Origin: Polyangium jinanense
Lineage (GTDB): Bacteria; Myxococcota; Polyangia; Polyangiales; Polyangiaceae
Length of the DNA: 64,000 bases
Assembly (NCBI RefSeq): GCF_028435365.1
Contig: NZ_JAGTJJ010000002.1
Location: 248,001-312,000 of the forward strand
Reading direction: 5' to 3'
Shown here: in pieces, positions 34,410 through 42,464 of the stretch
How positions within the stretch are numbered: the stretch's first letter is position 1
Layout: every line of letters starts with the position of its first letter
Made by a program: the position numbers and the translations under genes
The notes under the pieces: generated by a model
The model's input: the letters and a program-made list of their open reading frames with translations, nothing else
Databases searched by the model: none
Told to the model about the DNA's origin: nothing

Positions 34410-35363
34410 ATGCCTCGCCACACGAAGAAGGACCGCTCCCAGGAAACCATCACGCGCCGAGCCGTTCTCCGCGGCATTGGCACGGCCCTTTGCGCCGCGC
34501 CGCTCGCGGCGTTCGCCGGCTGCGGAGGAACGAACGAAAACACAGGCTCCGGCGGCACGGGCGGGACGGGCGGTGCCGGCGGCGCCGGCGGATCCGGCGG
34601 CGCGGGCGGCAGCGGGGGCACGGGCGGCGCCGGGAATGGCGAATGGGCCACGGGCGGTACGGCCTCGATGTCCGGCGATTACGTGGATCCGTTCACCGAC
34701 GACCCGGGCGCGGCGTGTGCGCTCGTCTGCGCGATGACGCTCGGGCCTTGTTATGCCGAGACGGTCGTCCGGAAAGACATCAGCGAGGGATCCGCCGGCC
34801 TGCCGATGCGGCTCGCGCTGCGCGTCGTCGACGAGTCGTGTAAGCCTGTCGAGGGCGCGGAGGTCGACGTCTGGCACACGTCCGCCACGGGCCTTTATTC
34901 GGGCGACGACTCCGTGGAGATGTGCACGGGCAACGACGCGGAGGCCCTCGCGGCCCGCTGGTTCCGCGGCGTGCAGACCACGGACGCGAACGGTCGGGTG
35001 GATTTCGATTCGTGCTTCCCGGGCTGGTATTCGAGCCGGACGATCCACATCCACTTCACGGTGCGCGTCGGCGGAAACGAATACGTCACGTCCCAGCTCT
35101 TCTTCCCGGACGAGCTCAGCGACGAGATCATCGCGACGCAGCCGATTTACAAGGACCGCGGCGCGCGCGACACGACGAACGAGAACGACACGGTGATCGC
35201 GGCCGACGCCGCCGCCGATTACACGCTCCAGGCGAAGAAGATGTCGGACGGCGCGCTGCTCGCGTGGAAGACGCTCGTGATTCGCTCCTCGCTCGCGGAT
35301 ACCTTGTGTCAGGCGCCGGGTGGAATGGGAGGCCCGGGCGGCGGCCCGCCTCCGGGGCCCTGA
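34410..35363 (+). CDS. Tat-exported intradiol dioxygenase-like protein
   Basis: 317 residues with a twin-arginine motif (TRRAVLRGIG) and a following AFAGC that could make it a lipoprotein. A Gly/Ser/Thr repeat linker of about 40 residues follows. The catalytic domain has the intradiol signature: GPCYAE (first Tyr), WYSSRTIHIHF (second Tyr and two His), four ligands for non-haem Fe(III). Classical enzymes cleave catechols; exported members are widespread and mostly uncharacterised. The C-terminus is Gly/Pro-rich. It stands alone, 128 bp from the divergent regulator gene. Confidence 0.85.
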   Translation: MPRHTKKDRSQETITRRAVLRGIGTALCAAPLAAFAGCGGTNENTGSGGTGGTGGAGGAGGSGGAGGSGGTGGAGNGEWATGGTASMSGDYVDPFTDDPGAACALVCAMTLGPCYAETVVRKDISEGSAGLPMRLALRVVDESCKPVEGAEVDVWHTSATGLYSGDDSVEMCTGNDAEALAARWFRGVQTTDANGRVDFDSCFPGWYSSRTIHIHFTVRVGGNEYVTSQLFFPDELSDEIIATQPIYKDRGARDTTNENDTVIAADAAADYTLQAKKMSDGALLAWKTLVIRSSLADTLCQAPGGMGGPGGGPPPGP

Positions 35364-35488
35364 ACCGGCTCGTGCTTGCGAGCGCCTGCACGCCATTGCA
35401 ATCGCCCGGGCCGCCTCACGCGCGCCGACCTCCTTGACACCCGCCGAGGGTGGCACCCTGTTTCGCGCAGGAAAAGGAGGGTACTCCC

Positions 35489-36103
35489 ATGACGCAACCT
35501 CCGGAAGGGCCGGTTGGCACGACCCGCATAACAGTGGTCGGGCAGGTCGAGGATGTGGTGCGGAAAAACCGCGCATGGTTTTTCGGGCTCGGCGTCGCTT
35601 TCATGGTGTTCGGTGTTCTCTTGCTCCTCATGCCCGTGATCGCCTCGGTGGCCACGGCGTTCGTGATCGGCTGGGTCATGGTGATCGCCGGCATCTTCCA
35701 GGGGTTTCACGCAGTCCGCAATCGCGGCTGGAAAGGCGCGGGCTGGTCGCTCGTGGGCTCGGCGCTGCTCGTGGTCGCCGGTGCGCTCGTCGCGGCCTTC
35801 CCGCTGACGGGCACGCTCACGTTGACGCTCACACTCGCGGCCTTCTTCGCGGCCAATGGCGTGGTCAAGATCATACGGGCCGTGCAGAACCGCCGGATCC
35901 CCGCCTGGGGCTGGCTCTTCTTCGACGGCATCATCTCCCTGGCGCTCGGTGTGCTGATCGCCTCCGGCTGGCCGAGCACGGCCGCCTGGGCGCTCGGTAT
36001 GCTGGTCGGGATCGATCTGCTGCTCGGCGGGACGTCGATGATCTTGATTGGTCTCGGCGCCGGGGCCGCGCTCCGCGGGCCGATCGCCACGACGCGGCCG
36101 TAA
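35489..36103 (+). CDS. DUF308/HdeD-like membrane protein
   Basis: 204 residues from the ATG at 35489, with GGAGG nine bases upstream. Six hydrophobic helices arranged in pairs (VAFMVFGVLLLLMPVIAS; FVIGWVMVIAGIFQGFHAV; SALLVVAGALVAAFPL and so on), with the recurrent GxxxFxGxxxL pattern typical of HdeD/DUF308 proteins, some of which aid acid resistance. A hydrophilic N-terminus of about 30 residues precedes the first helix. The proximity of urease may be coincidental. Confidence 0.85.
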   Translation: MTQPPEGPVGTTRITVVGQVEDVVRKNRAWFFGLGVAFMVFGVLLLLMPVIASVATAFVIGWVMVIAGIFQGFHAVRNRGWKGAGWSLVGSALLVVAGALVAAFPLTGTLTLTLTLAAFFAANGVVKIIRAVQNRRIPAWGWLFFDGIISLALGVLIASGWPSTAAWALGMLVGIDLLLGGTSMILIGLGAGAALRGPIATTRP

Positions 36104-36175
36104 CGGGCGGCTCCTTTCGGTCCCCCTCGCCGTCGGCCTTGCCAAACCCCTCCCACGACGTTGTATCGTGGCGGC

Positions 36176-36691
36176 ATGGCTCAGCCCATGGCAGACGTGA
36201 CCATTCGTCCTCTCCGAATCGAGAACCAAGCCGAACGCGGGCTCGTGCTCGCCCTCTTCGAGCGCTCGACGAGTGTCGGCTTTCCTGCGTGGTACACGCT
36301 CGAGGAACTCGGCGCTCGCCAGCGCGAGAGCGCGGCGGCCCTGCTCGAACGGCAGGCATTGTCCGACACACCGCCCCAAACGACCACGGTCGAGGTCGTG
36401 TTGATTGCGGAGACGGCAGCCGGCGAGGCGATTGGCTTCGTTTGGGTAAGGGTGGCGGTGGACCCTTTCACGCAGCAGCCGGTGGGCCACGTCGAGGATC
36501 TCGCGACGGTGCCGGGGCATGAGGGGAAGGGCGTGGGGAGCGCGCTCATGGCCGCGGCGGAAGATTGGGCGCGGGGCCGCGGACTGTCGGCGCTGACGCT
36601 CCACGTGTGGCCTGCGAACACGCGCGCTCGCGCGCTCTATGCGCGGCACGGATTTGATGAGGAGAAGATTCGAATGAGGAAGGTCCTCTGA
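36176..36691 (+). CDS. GNAT family N-acetyltransferase
   Basis: 171 residues from the ATG at 36176. The acetyl-CoA binding motif A is VEDLATVPGHEGKGVGSALM (Q/R-x-x-G-x-G/A variant), then the helix AAAEDWARGRGLSALTLHV and the C-terminal ARALYARHGFDEE. The substrate is unknown. Alternative starts a few codons either side are possible. It is followed by an inverted repeat and the RNA gene region. Confidence 0.9.
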   Translation: MAQPMADVTIRPLRIENQAERGLVLALFERSTSVGFPAWYTLEELGARQRESAAALLERQALSDTPPQTTTVEVVLIAETAAGEAIGFVWVRVAVDPFTQQPVGHVEDLATVPGHEGKGVGSALMAAAEDWARGRGLSALTLHVWPANTRARALYARHGFDEEKIRMRKVL

Positions 36692-36714
36692 GGGCTGCCA
36701 TTCGAAACAGCAAA

Positions 36715-36742
36715 GCCCGATCCCCATTCTCGGGGATCGGGC
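36715..36742 (-). terminator. Probable terminator after the tRNA-like RNA pair
   Basis: GCCCGATCCCC, a six-base loop and GGGGATCGGGC make a perfect 11-bp stem. On the minus strand it is followed by TTTGCTGTTT. It lies 27 bp past the 3' end of tRNA-like RNA copy 1. Its flank TTCGAAACnnCAA also recurs at the sister hairpin 37436-37464. Confidence 0.65.
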
Positions 36743-36769
36743 AGAAAGCTCCTTCCGAGCTTTCCAAGC

Positions 36770-36894
36770 GCCAGGAGCGGGACTCGAACCCGCGGCCTCG
36801 CCGTTGACAGCGGAGTAACCCTGATCATCACTGCCGTTGCCGGAGAATACCGACCAAGGTGTTTTTTCGCGCTCTACCCCTGAGCTATCCTGGC
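36770..36894 (-). ncRNA. tRNA-like Y RNA (YrlA-like), copy 1
   Basis: The minus strand has acceptor GCCAGGA/UCCUGGC (7 bp), D arm GCUC-AGGGGUA-GAGC and T arm CGCGGG-UUCGAGU-CCCGCU. The anticodon arm is replaced by about 75 nt containing stem CCUUGGUC/GAUCAGGG. Copies 2 and 3 have CCUUGGCC/GGCCAGGG at the same place, a compensatory change that supports the helix. Bacterial YrlA RNAs are known to have this tRNA-mimic plus Ro-binding stem layout. It has no own sigma-54 promoter and probably lies on the copy 2 transcript. Confidence 0.75.
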
Positions 36895-36920
36895 ATCTAT
36901 CGTCTCTTGACTGTGCTTTG

Positions 36921-37008
36921 AAAACGCTCGCTCCTCGGGAGAAAATTGGCCGCGGGGTCTTTTTCGTACCCAAAACGAAGGAACCGCGAGCCTCACTGCC
37001 CGGGGAGC
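36921..37008 (-). ncRNA. Y-like hairpin RNA, copy A
   Basis: Minus strand: outer stem GCUCCCCGGG/CCCGAGGAGC (nine of ten paired), internal loop with CAGUGAGG, stem CGCGG/CCGCG, then UUCGU/ACGAA closing the end loop. It ends with GAGCGAGCGUUUU. It shares GGCAGUGA and GGUU-CUUC strings with the Y stem of the tRNA-like RNAs. It lies between tRNA-like copies 2 and 1, so it is probably processed from the same transcript. Confidence 0.6.
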
Positions 37009-37050
37009 TTGCGCGCGAAGGAAACGAGGGGGAACCCGAACCCTTCGCGG

Positions 37051-37174
37051 TACCAGGAGCGGGATTCGAACCCGCGACCACGTCCTTTAATGGAAGTAAC
37101 CCTGGCCATCACTGCCGTCACCGGAGAAAACCGGCCAAGGTGTTTTACGTGCTCTACCACTGAGCTATCCTGGC
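37051..37174 (-). ncRNA. tRNA-like Y RNA (YrlA-like), copy 2
   Basis: Acceptor GCCAGGA/UCCUGGU plus discriminator A, D arm GCUC-AGUGGUA-GAGC, T arm GCGGG-UUCGAAU-CCCGC. The anticodon-arm position holds ACGU/ACGU closing a 75-nt insert with CCUUGGCC/GGCCAGGG and an apical CCGG-UUUUCU-CCGG. No 7-nt anticodon loop on a 5-bp stem can be drawn, so it is not a normal tRNA. A strong sigma-54 promoter lies 22 bp upstream. Confidence 0.8.
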
Positions 37175-37195
37175 GTCTTCGTGTTCCCCCCTTGA

Positions 37196-37211
37196 AGCAG
37201 GTGGCGTGCCA
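37196..37211 (-). promoter_or_regulatory. Sigma-54 promoter of tRNA-like RNA copies 2 and 1
   Basis: Minus strand TGGCACG-CCAC-CTGCT: one mismatch to TGGCACG-N4-TTGCW, with correct spacing. The predicted start falls in the G-run just before the RNA. Confidence 0.85.
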
Positions 37212-37307
37212 AGCCGGCCAGGACCCCACAAAGAGCCGCCTCAGAGCGGATTTTTGGGGTCCTGGTCGCAAAGGTCGTCGGGTGCCTGGGAGGCGTATTA
37301 TCCAGAG

Positions 37308-37322
37308 GGATAAAGACTATCC
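37308..37322. promoter_or_regulatory. Palindromic operator, probable RtcR site
   Basis: GGATA-AAGAC-TATCC, starting 97 bp upstream of the sigma-54 element. An extra TTATCC immediately adjacent (37298-37303) makes a second inverted half-site with the same GGATAA. Confidence 0.65.
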
Positions 37323-37435
37323 TGTATGCTCAAACGTGGGGACGGGGTGTGGAACGACCCGCATGGCAGTAGAGCTCGACGAGTTCCTCGCAGGCGGGGC
37401 CTGCCGTCGCCGGGACAGGGTGTTCGAAACGACAA

Positions 37436-37464
37436 CGCCCGATCCTCATTGCGAGGATCGGGCG
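37436..37464. terminator. Inverted repeat, sister of the 36715 terminator
   Basis: CGCCCGATCCTC-ATTGC-GAGGATCGGGCG, a perfect 12-bp stem. On the minus strand it is followed by TTGTCGTTTC. Its place marks the 3' end of the second duplicated RNA unit, now separated from it by a lipoprotein gene. Confidence 0.55.
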
Positions 37465-37613
37465 GAATGTCTGCGCACGTGGTCGGGGTAGAAATGAATG
37501 CCGGACATTGTGTTTCTGACCGGCGATGGATTCGTGCGTCCGTGCTTTACCGGCGGAGGCTTCTTGGGTAGGGTCGGCGCACCGGCCAGTCCGGACTTAG
37601 GTAAGGAGCTTCA

Positions 37614-38009
37614 ATGCGAATGAAAAACTTGACCCACGCGCTCGCTCTGGCGTTCACCCTCGCCCTCACGGCCCTGATCGGCGTGGGGTGTAGCTGCGAC
37701 GAGGACGAATTCAATGGCAAGGAGGCTTGCCAGAAGCTCGTCGACGCGGTGAACGGCGTGCTCGCAGGGTGCAACGAGCCTCCGGTCGGGGAAGCCGAGG
37801 TCTGCGGGTACGGGACCGACTCGTGCAGCGAGGTCGCTTATTGCAATCCGAAGGTGGACGTGGAGGCGTGCGTGAAGCGGATCCAGCAGCAGTCGTGCCT
37901 GGACGTCAAGACCGCGGTGGTGAGCCTGTCCGAGTGCGAGGACCTGCAACGCAACATTGCCGCGTCTTGCGGACCAAAGAGCGGCGGCTACGAGGGAGAT
38001 GACGACTGA
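37614..38009 (+). CDS. Small cysteine-rich lipoprotein between RNA genes
   Basis: 131 residues starting MRMKNLTHALALAFTLALTA, with AAGGAG seven bases upstream. Lipobox IGVGC. Mature cysteines in ACQKLVDAV, AGCNEP, VCGYGTDSC, YCNPK, ACVKRI and so on, ending in an acidic tail YEGDDD. Same general type as 2504-2905. Its coding strand is opposite to the flanking RNA genes, so transcripts from RNA copy 3 that read through would be antisense to it. Confidence 0.75.
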   Translation: MRMKNLTHALALAFTLALTALIGVGCSCDEDEFNGKEACQKLVDAVNGVLAGCNEPPVGEAEVCGYGTDSCSEVAYCNPKVDVEACVKRIQQQSCLDVKTAVVSLSECEDLQRNIAASCGPKSGGYEGDDD

Positions 38010-38054
38010 AAACGGAGGCGCCGCTGTAGCGCGGTTCTTGACGCCCCTCGCATG

Positions 38055-38143
38055 AAAAACGCACGCTCCTCGGGAGAAAACTGGCCGCGGGGTCTTTTTC
38101 GTACCCAAAACGAAGGAACCGCGAACCTCACTGCCCGAGGAGC
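38055..38143 (-). ncRNA. Y-like hairpin RNA, copy B
   Basis: Outer stem GCUCCUCGGG/CCCGAGGAGC is a perfect 10 bp. The internal loop contains CAGUGAGG, then CGCGG/CCGCG and UUCGU/ACGAA. A UUUUU run follows seven bases after the stem, suggesting termination. Nearly identical to copy A; the outer-stem difference restores a pair that is mismatched in copy A. Confidence 0.65.
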
Positions 38144-38185
38144 TTGCGCGCGAAAGGAACGAGGGGGAACCCGAGCCCTTCGCGG

Positions 38186-38310
38186 TACCAGGAGCGGGAT
38201 TCGAACCCGCGACCACGTCCTTTAATGGAAGTAACCCTGGCCATCACTGCCGTCGCCGGAGAATACCGGCCAAGGTGTTTTTACGTGCTCTACCACTGAG
38301 CTATCCTGGC
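38186..38310 (-). ncRNA. tRNA-like Y RNA (YrlA-like), copy 3
   Basis: Same acceptor, D and T arms as copy 2, with Y stem CCUUGGCC/GGCCAGGG and apical CCGG-UAUUCU-CCGG. Differences from copy 2 fall in loops. It has its own sigma-54 promoter 21 bp upstream and a palindrome at the standard distance. Confidence 0.8.
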
Positions 38311-38330
38311 GTCTTCGTGTTCCCCTTTGA

Positions 38331-38346
38331 AGCAGGCGGCGTGCCA
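38331..38346 (-). promoter_or_regulatory. Sigma-54 promoter of tRNA-like RNA copy 3
   Basis: Minus strand TGGCACG-CCGC-CTGCT, one mismatch to consensus, correct spacing. Confidence 0.85.
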
Positions 38347-38441
38347 AGCCCGTCTGGACCCCACGATGGCTCGTTTCGGAGCGGATTTGGTGACCTGGTT
38401 CGCCAAGGACGGCCCGCGCCCGGAGGAGAGGCTAGCCCAGA

Positions 38442-38456
38442 GGATAAAATTTATCT
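38442..38456. promoter_or_regulatory. Palindromic operator, probable RtcR site
   Basis: GGATA-AAATT-TATCT, starting 96 bp upstream of the sigma-54 element. It is embedded in a wider repeat (CCAGAG...CTCTGG). It lies just past the ureG stop. Confidence 0.65.
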
Positions 38457-38463
38457 CTGGGGA

Positions 38464-39189
38464 TCAATGTTCGATGCCACGCGCATGCTGGTACGCGTGG
38501 ACGATGTGGTTCACGATCGCCTCGACCCCGACGCCCTTCGTCGCTTGCGTGAAGACCATGGGCCCGCCGCCCCGGATCGCCTTGGCGTCACGCTCCATGA
38601 CCCCGAGATCGGCGCCCACCGCGCTCGCGAGGTCCGTCTTGTTGATGACGAGGAGGTCCGACTGCGTGATTCCGGGGCCGCCCTTGCGCGGGACCTTGTC
38701 GCCGCCAGCGACGTCGATCACGTAAATGATGTAATCGGCGAGCTCCCGGCTGAAGTTCGCCGCGAGATTGTCCCCGCCGGACTCGATGATCAAAAGCTCC
38801 GGCTTGTGCCGCGTCGAGAGCTCTTCGAGGGCGAGGAGGTTCGCGGTGATGTCCTCGCGGATCGCCGCGTGCGGGCATCCGCCCGTCTCCACGGCACGGA
38901 TGCGATCCGTCGGCAATGCGTTGTTGCGAATGAGAAATTCGCCGTCCTCGCGGGTAAAGATGTCGTTCGTGACGACGGCCAGGCTCATGCGATCCCAGAG
39001 GGCCCGGCAGAGCGCGAGCACGAGCGCCGTCTTGCCGCTGCCGACCGGCCCGCCGATTCCGACCGTGAAGGCACGCTCATCGAAGTCGCGCACGAGCGGG
39101 CGGTCGCGCTCGTCGAAGCGCCCCGGGTGCGCCATGGGTTCGTGCGTGTGTCCGTGATCGTGCCCGTGTCCGTGGGAATGGCCGTGCAT
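38464..39189 (-). CDS. ureG: Urease accessory GTPase UreG
   Basis: 241 residues. The His-rich N-terminus ([18 protein letters not shown]) may bind nickel. P-loop [39 protein letters not shown] (Cys-Pro-His metal motif) and NKTDL for guanine. UreG hydrolyses GTP while UreDFG insert Ni2+ into apo-urease. It is the last gene of the urease operon. No ureE is found, so the His-rich tail may replace the UreE nickel store. Confidence 0.96.
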   Translation of the reverse strand: MHGHSHGHGHDHGHTHEPMAHPGRFDERDRPLVRDFDERAFTVGIGGPVGSGKTALVLALCRALWDRMSLAVVTNDIFTREDGEFLIRNNALPTDRIRAVETGGCPHAAIREDITANLLALEELSTRHKPELLIIESGGDNLAANFSRELADYIIYVIDVAGGDKVPRKGGPGITQSDLLVINKTDLASAVGADLGVMERDAKAIRGGGPMVFTQATKGVGVEAIVNHIVHAYQHARGIEH

Positions 39190-39205
39190 GCTTCTCTCCG
39201 GAAAT

Positions 39206-39874
39206 TCAGCTCGAAAAGAGACGCGAGTAGAGCCGGTCCTGGTGGCCCTGGAAGAGGTCGACGAGCGGCGCGGTCGTCGTGAGGTCTTCTTCCCCCCGCA
39301 TTGCGTGCCGGGAGAGGACCGCGAGGACCGAGCCCGTGAGGCGATGCTGCAACGCCTGCGCCTCCAGCGGGCCGAGGAGGCTCAAGCGCACGGCGCTCGA
39401 GACGAGGCCCCGGAGGTGCAAGAAAAGAAAGAGTCGCTGGGCTTCGTCGCGCTCGAGCCCGAGCAGCGCCGAGACCGCGCCGAAGACGGGCGCAAAATGC
39501 CCGCAAAACGATTCGTCCTCGCGAGCGCGCACGCGGAGCTCCCGGAGGGACGCGATGCCGAACGAATGCGCCGCCGCCGCGAGCCACGCCCGCCCTTGCG
39601 CGCGGCTCGCCCGGTTCGAAACGTGGTTCGTCAGGAATGCATCGTGGCGTCGATCGAGATCGGAAAGCCTTTTCGGCGAGGCGTGGGCGGCCGTGACGAT
39701 CGGCAGGGCGCCTGCGCCCGCTTGCTCCAGGTTGTGCAGGAGGAATCGTTCGAGGCTCGAAGGCCCCGTGATTTCCCCGAGCTGCGCCGCCGCTTCGAGC
39801 CCGCCGGAGTGCGCGAATCCGCCCGCCGGAAAGGCCGAGTCGGCGAGCTGGAGGACGAGGAGCGAGAGGGCCAT
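39206..39874 (-). CDS. ureF: Urease accessory protein UreF
   Basis: 222 residues, all-helical. UreF hallmarks: [20 protein letters not shown] at the N-terminus and a C-terminus with [20 protein letters not shown]. UreF bridges UreD and UreG and acts as a checkpoint for GTP hydrolysis during nickel loading. It lies 12 bp after ureC and 16 bp before ureG. Confidence 0.93.
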   Translation of the reverse strand: MALSLLVLQLADSAFPAGGFAHSGGLEAAAQLGEITGPSSLERFLLHNLEQAGAGALPIVTAAHASPKRLSDLDRRHDAFLTNHVSNRASRAQGRAWLAAAAHSFGIASLRELRVRAREDESFCGHFAPVFGAVSALLGLERDEAQRLFLFLHLRGLVSSAVRLSLLGPLEAQALQHRLTGSVLAVLSRHAMRGEEDLTTTAPLVDLFQGHQDRLYSRLFSS

Positions 39875-39886
39875 GCGCGCGGACGC

Positions 39887-41602
39887 TCAGAACAGGAAAA
39901 ACCTTTGCGCGAGCGGCAAGACCGTCGCGGGCGCGCACGTGAGGCGCACGCCGTCCGCCGTCACCGCGTACGTCTCCGGATCCACGGTGATGCGGGGCAT
40001 GGCGTCGTTCAGGCGCATGTCCTTTTTGCCGAGCGCGCGGCATCCACGCACGGCCTCGATACGTTTGTCGAGGCCATACGAGGCCGCGACGCCGGATTCG
40101 ATTGACGCGCCGCTCACGAACGCAATCGCGGCGCGGCCCGGCGCGCGGCCGAAGCTCGCGAACATCGGCCGCATGCGCACCGGCTGCGGCGTGGGGATCG
40201 AGGCGTTCGGATCGCCCATCTGCGCCCACGCAATGACGCCGCCCTTGATCACGATTTCGGGTTTGGCCCCGAAGAAGGCCGATCGCCACAAGACAAGGTC
40301 CGCGAGTTTGCCGACCTCGACCGAGCCGAGAAGGTGCGAGGCCCCGTGCGCGACGGCCGGGTTCATGGTGTATTTGGCGACGTACCTGCGCACGCGAAGA
40401 TTATCGTTGTCGCCGCGCTCCTCCGCGAGCCGCCCGCGCTCCTTGCGCATCTTGTCGGCCGTTTGCCAGGTGCGCGTGATGGTCTCGCCGACCCGGCCCA
40501 TCGCCTGCGAATCGGAGGAAACGATCGAGATCGCGCCCATGTCGTGGAGAATGTCCTCCGCGGCGATCGTCTCGCCGCGAATACGTGATTCCGCGAAGGC
40601 GACGTCCTCGGGGATGCTCCGGTCGAGGTGGTGACAGACCATGAGCATGTCGAGGTGCTCGTCGAGCGTGTTCACCGTGAAAGGACGCGTGGGGTTCGTC
40701 GACGAGGGGAGCACGTTCGGCTCGCTGCACACACGAAGAATGTCCGGGGCGTGCCCGCCGCCCGCGCCTTCGCTGTGATACGTGTGGATCGAGCGACCCT
40801 TGAACGTCGCAATCGAGTGCTCGACGGCCGCGCTCTCGTTGAGCGTGTCGGTGTGAATCGTCACCTGCACGTCGTATTGCTCGGCCACGGAGAGGCACGA
40901 ATCGATGGCCGCGGGCGTCGTGCCCCAGTCCTCGTGTAGCTTGAGCCCGATCGCGCCGGCCTGGATCTGCTCGTGCAGGCCCTCGGGCTTGGACGAATTG
41001 CCTTTTCCGGTGAATCCGAAATTCAGCGGCAGCCCGTCGGTTGCCTCCAGCATCATGCGGAGATGATACGCGCCCGGGGTGCAGGTCGTCGCGTTCGTCC
41101 CCGTGGCCGGGCCGGTGCCGCCGCCGATCATCGTGGTGATCCCCGAGGCGATCGCCTCGTCGCATTGCTGCGGGCAGATGAAATGAATGTGCGTGTCGAC
41201 CCCGCCCGCCGTCACGATAAGTCCCTCGCCCGCGATGGCCTCGGTCGTCGGGCCAAACACCATCCCCGGCGTGACGCCGGCCATGACATCGGGGTTCCCC
41301 GCCTTTCCGATCCCCGCGATGAGGCCGTCCTTGATGCCGATGTCGGCCTTGTAAATGCCCGTCCAGTCGACGACGACGACGTTCGTGATGACGCAATCGA
41401 GGGCGTCACGCTGGGCGGCACCCGCGCGCTGGCCCATTCCGTCACGAAGAACCTTGCCGCCGCCGAACTTGCACTCGTCGCCGTAGACGGTGAAGTCCTT
41501 TTCGATCTCGATGATCAGATCGGTGTCGCCGAGCCGGACCCGGTCTCGGGTGGTCGGGCCGAAGATCTCGGCGTAGGTGCGTCGGTCGATGGTGCGGGGC
41601 AT
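39887..41602 (-). CDS. ureC: Urease alpha subunit
   Basis: 571 residues, typical of UreC, the catalytic subunit that hydrolyses urea to ammonia and carbamate. Active-site signatures: [12 protein letters not shown] (Ni ligands), [12 protein letters not shown] (carbamylated Lys), HTDTLNES, and the mobile flap [13 protein letters not shown] with its Cys and His. The C-terminus [10 protein letters not shown] is canonical. Everything needed for activity is present. Confidence 0.98.
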   Translation of the reverse strand: MPRTIDRRTYAEIFGPTTRDRVRLGDTDLIIEIEKDFTVYGDECKFGGGKVLRDGMGQRAGAAQRDALDCVITNVVVVDWTGIYKADIGIKDGLIAGIGKAGNPDVMAGVTPGMVFGPTTEAIAGEGLIVTAGGVDTHIHFICPQQCDEAIASGITTMIGGGTGPATGTNATTCTPGAYHLRMMLEATDGLPLNFGFTGKGNSSKPEGLHEQIQAGAIGLKLHEDWGTTPAAIDSCLSVAEQYDVQVTIHTDTLNESAAVEHSIATFKGRSIHTYHSEGAGGGHAPDILRVCSEPNVLPSSTNPTRPFTVNTLDEHLDMLMVCHHLDRSIPEDVAFAESRIRGETIAAEDILHDMGAISIVSSDSQAMGRVGETITRTWQTADKMRKERGRLAEERGDNDNLRVRRYVAKYTMNPAVAHGASHLLGSVEVGKLADLVLWRSAFFGAKPEIVIKGGVIAWAQMGDPNASIPTPQPVRMRPMFASFGRAPGRAAIAFVSGASIESGVAASYGLDKRIEAVRGCRALGKKDMRLNDAMPRITVDPETYAVTADGVRLTCAPATVLPLAQRFFLF

Positions 41603-41624
41603 GGCGTCCTCCGAGCGAATCGAG

Positions 41625-42386
41625 TCAGCCTTCGATTTCGTGGGCGAAGCCGAGCGCGCGGACGCGCTCCATCGCGCGGGCGAGGCCTTCGGGGCTCACC
41701 GGTCCGTCGGCGAGGGCATTTCCACCCCGAATGACCCGCTCGCCGGCGATCTCCACGAGCGCGACCGTTTTCGTCTCGCCCGGCTCGAAGCGCACGGCAG
41801 TGCCCGCCGGGATGTCGAGCCGCCGGCCATAGGCTTTCTCGCGGTCGAAGCGCAGGTACGGGTTCGCCTCGATGAAATGGTAATGGCTGCCGACCTGGAT
41901 CGGGCGGTCGGCCAGGTTCGTGACCCGGAGCGAAATCGAGGAGCGGCCCTCGTTGAGCACGATCGTCCCTTCCGCGGGCAGGATTTCCCCCGGCGTGGGC
42001 CCGCTCGGCGCTGCAGTGAAGAGCGAACGATCGGGCACGGGGAGGAAGCTCCCGTAAAGGGCCAGGCCGAGGTCGCCGTGCTCGGCGGCAATGGGGTGGT
42101 GAACCGTGACGAGCTTCGTTCCGTCGGGGAACGTGCCCTCGACCTGCACTTCGGTCACGAGCTCCGGCACGCCCTCCATGACCTGATTGCGTCCGAGCAG
42201 CTTGCGCCCGAGGTCCATGAGCTCCTCGACACGCCGGCCATCCCGGATGAATTCGAGGAGCTGCGTGGCGATGAGCGCGACGCTCTCCGGCACGTTGAGC
42301 CGTGCGCCGCGGGCGAGGCGCTTCTGCGCCAGAAAACCGGCATTGTGAAGGAGCAGCTTATCAAGCTCGCGCGGAGAAAGATGCAT
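41625..42386 (-). CDS. ureAB: Fused urease gamma-beta subunit
   Basis: 253 residues from [17 protein letters not shown]. Residues 1-100 are UreA ([27 protein letters not shown]). From about 135, UreB follows ([70 protein letters not shown]). Gamma-beta fusions are known in some bacteria (as in Helicobacter UreA). Nine residues can be added from an upstream ATG at 42413. It is followed by ureC after 22 bp. Confidence 0.95.
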   Translation of the reverse strand: MHLSPRELDKLLLHNAGFLAQKRLARGARLNVPESVALIATQLLEFIRDGRRVEELMDLGRKLLGRNQVMEGVPELVTEVQVEGTFPDGTKLVTVHHPIAAEHGDLGLALYGSFLPVPDRSLFTAAPSGPTPGEILPAEGTIVLNEGRSSISLRVTNLADRPIQVGSHYHFIEANPYLRFDREKAYGRRLDIPAGTAVRFEPGETKTVALVEIAGERVIRGGNALADGPVSPEGLARAMERVRALGFAHEIEG

Positions 42387-42464
42387 GGCTTCACCGGGAG
42401 CCCCCCTGCCCAAGCTCCTGGTTACACCATCACGACGCGACGCGTCAAGTTTGTTTTTGGGGCG

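Larger units (their letters stand above)
36715..37322. repeat. Duplicated RNA-gene segment, unit 1
   Basis: Contains, in minus-strand transcription order, palindrome, sigma-54 promoter, tRNA-like RNA, hairpin RNA, a second tRNA-like RNA and terminator hairpin. The stretch 36921-37211 is near-identical to 38055-38346, and the hairpin 36715-36742 is similar to 37436-37464. Confidence 0.8.
37436..38456. repeat. Duplicated RNA-gene segment, unit 2
   Basis: Contains palindrome, sigma-54 promoter, tRNA-like RNA, hairpin RNA and terminator hairpin in minus-strand order. A plus-strand lipoprotein gene (37614-38009) lies between hairpin RNA and terminator, where unit 1 carries an extra tRNA-like RNA instead. 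Confidence 0.75.

Noticed and set aside
36770..36894. Ordinary tRNA gene on the minus strand
   Set aside because: Acceptor, D and T arms are present, but no 5-bp stem with a 7-base anticodon loop can be formed; the 75-nt insert has its own covarying stem.
36837..37491. Open frames of 108 and 181 codons across the RNA genes
   Set aside because: They run through the tRNA-like RNA and hairpin RNA sequences, lack ribosome binding sites and have no gene-like codon bias.
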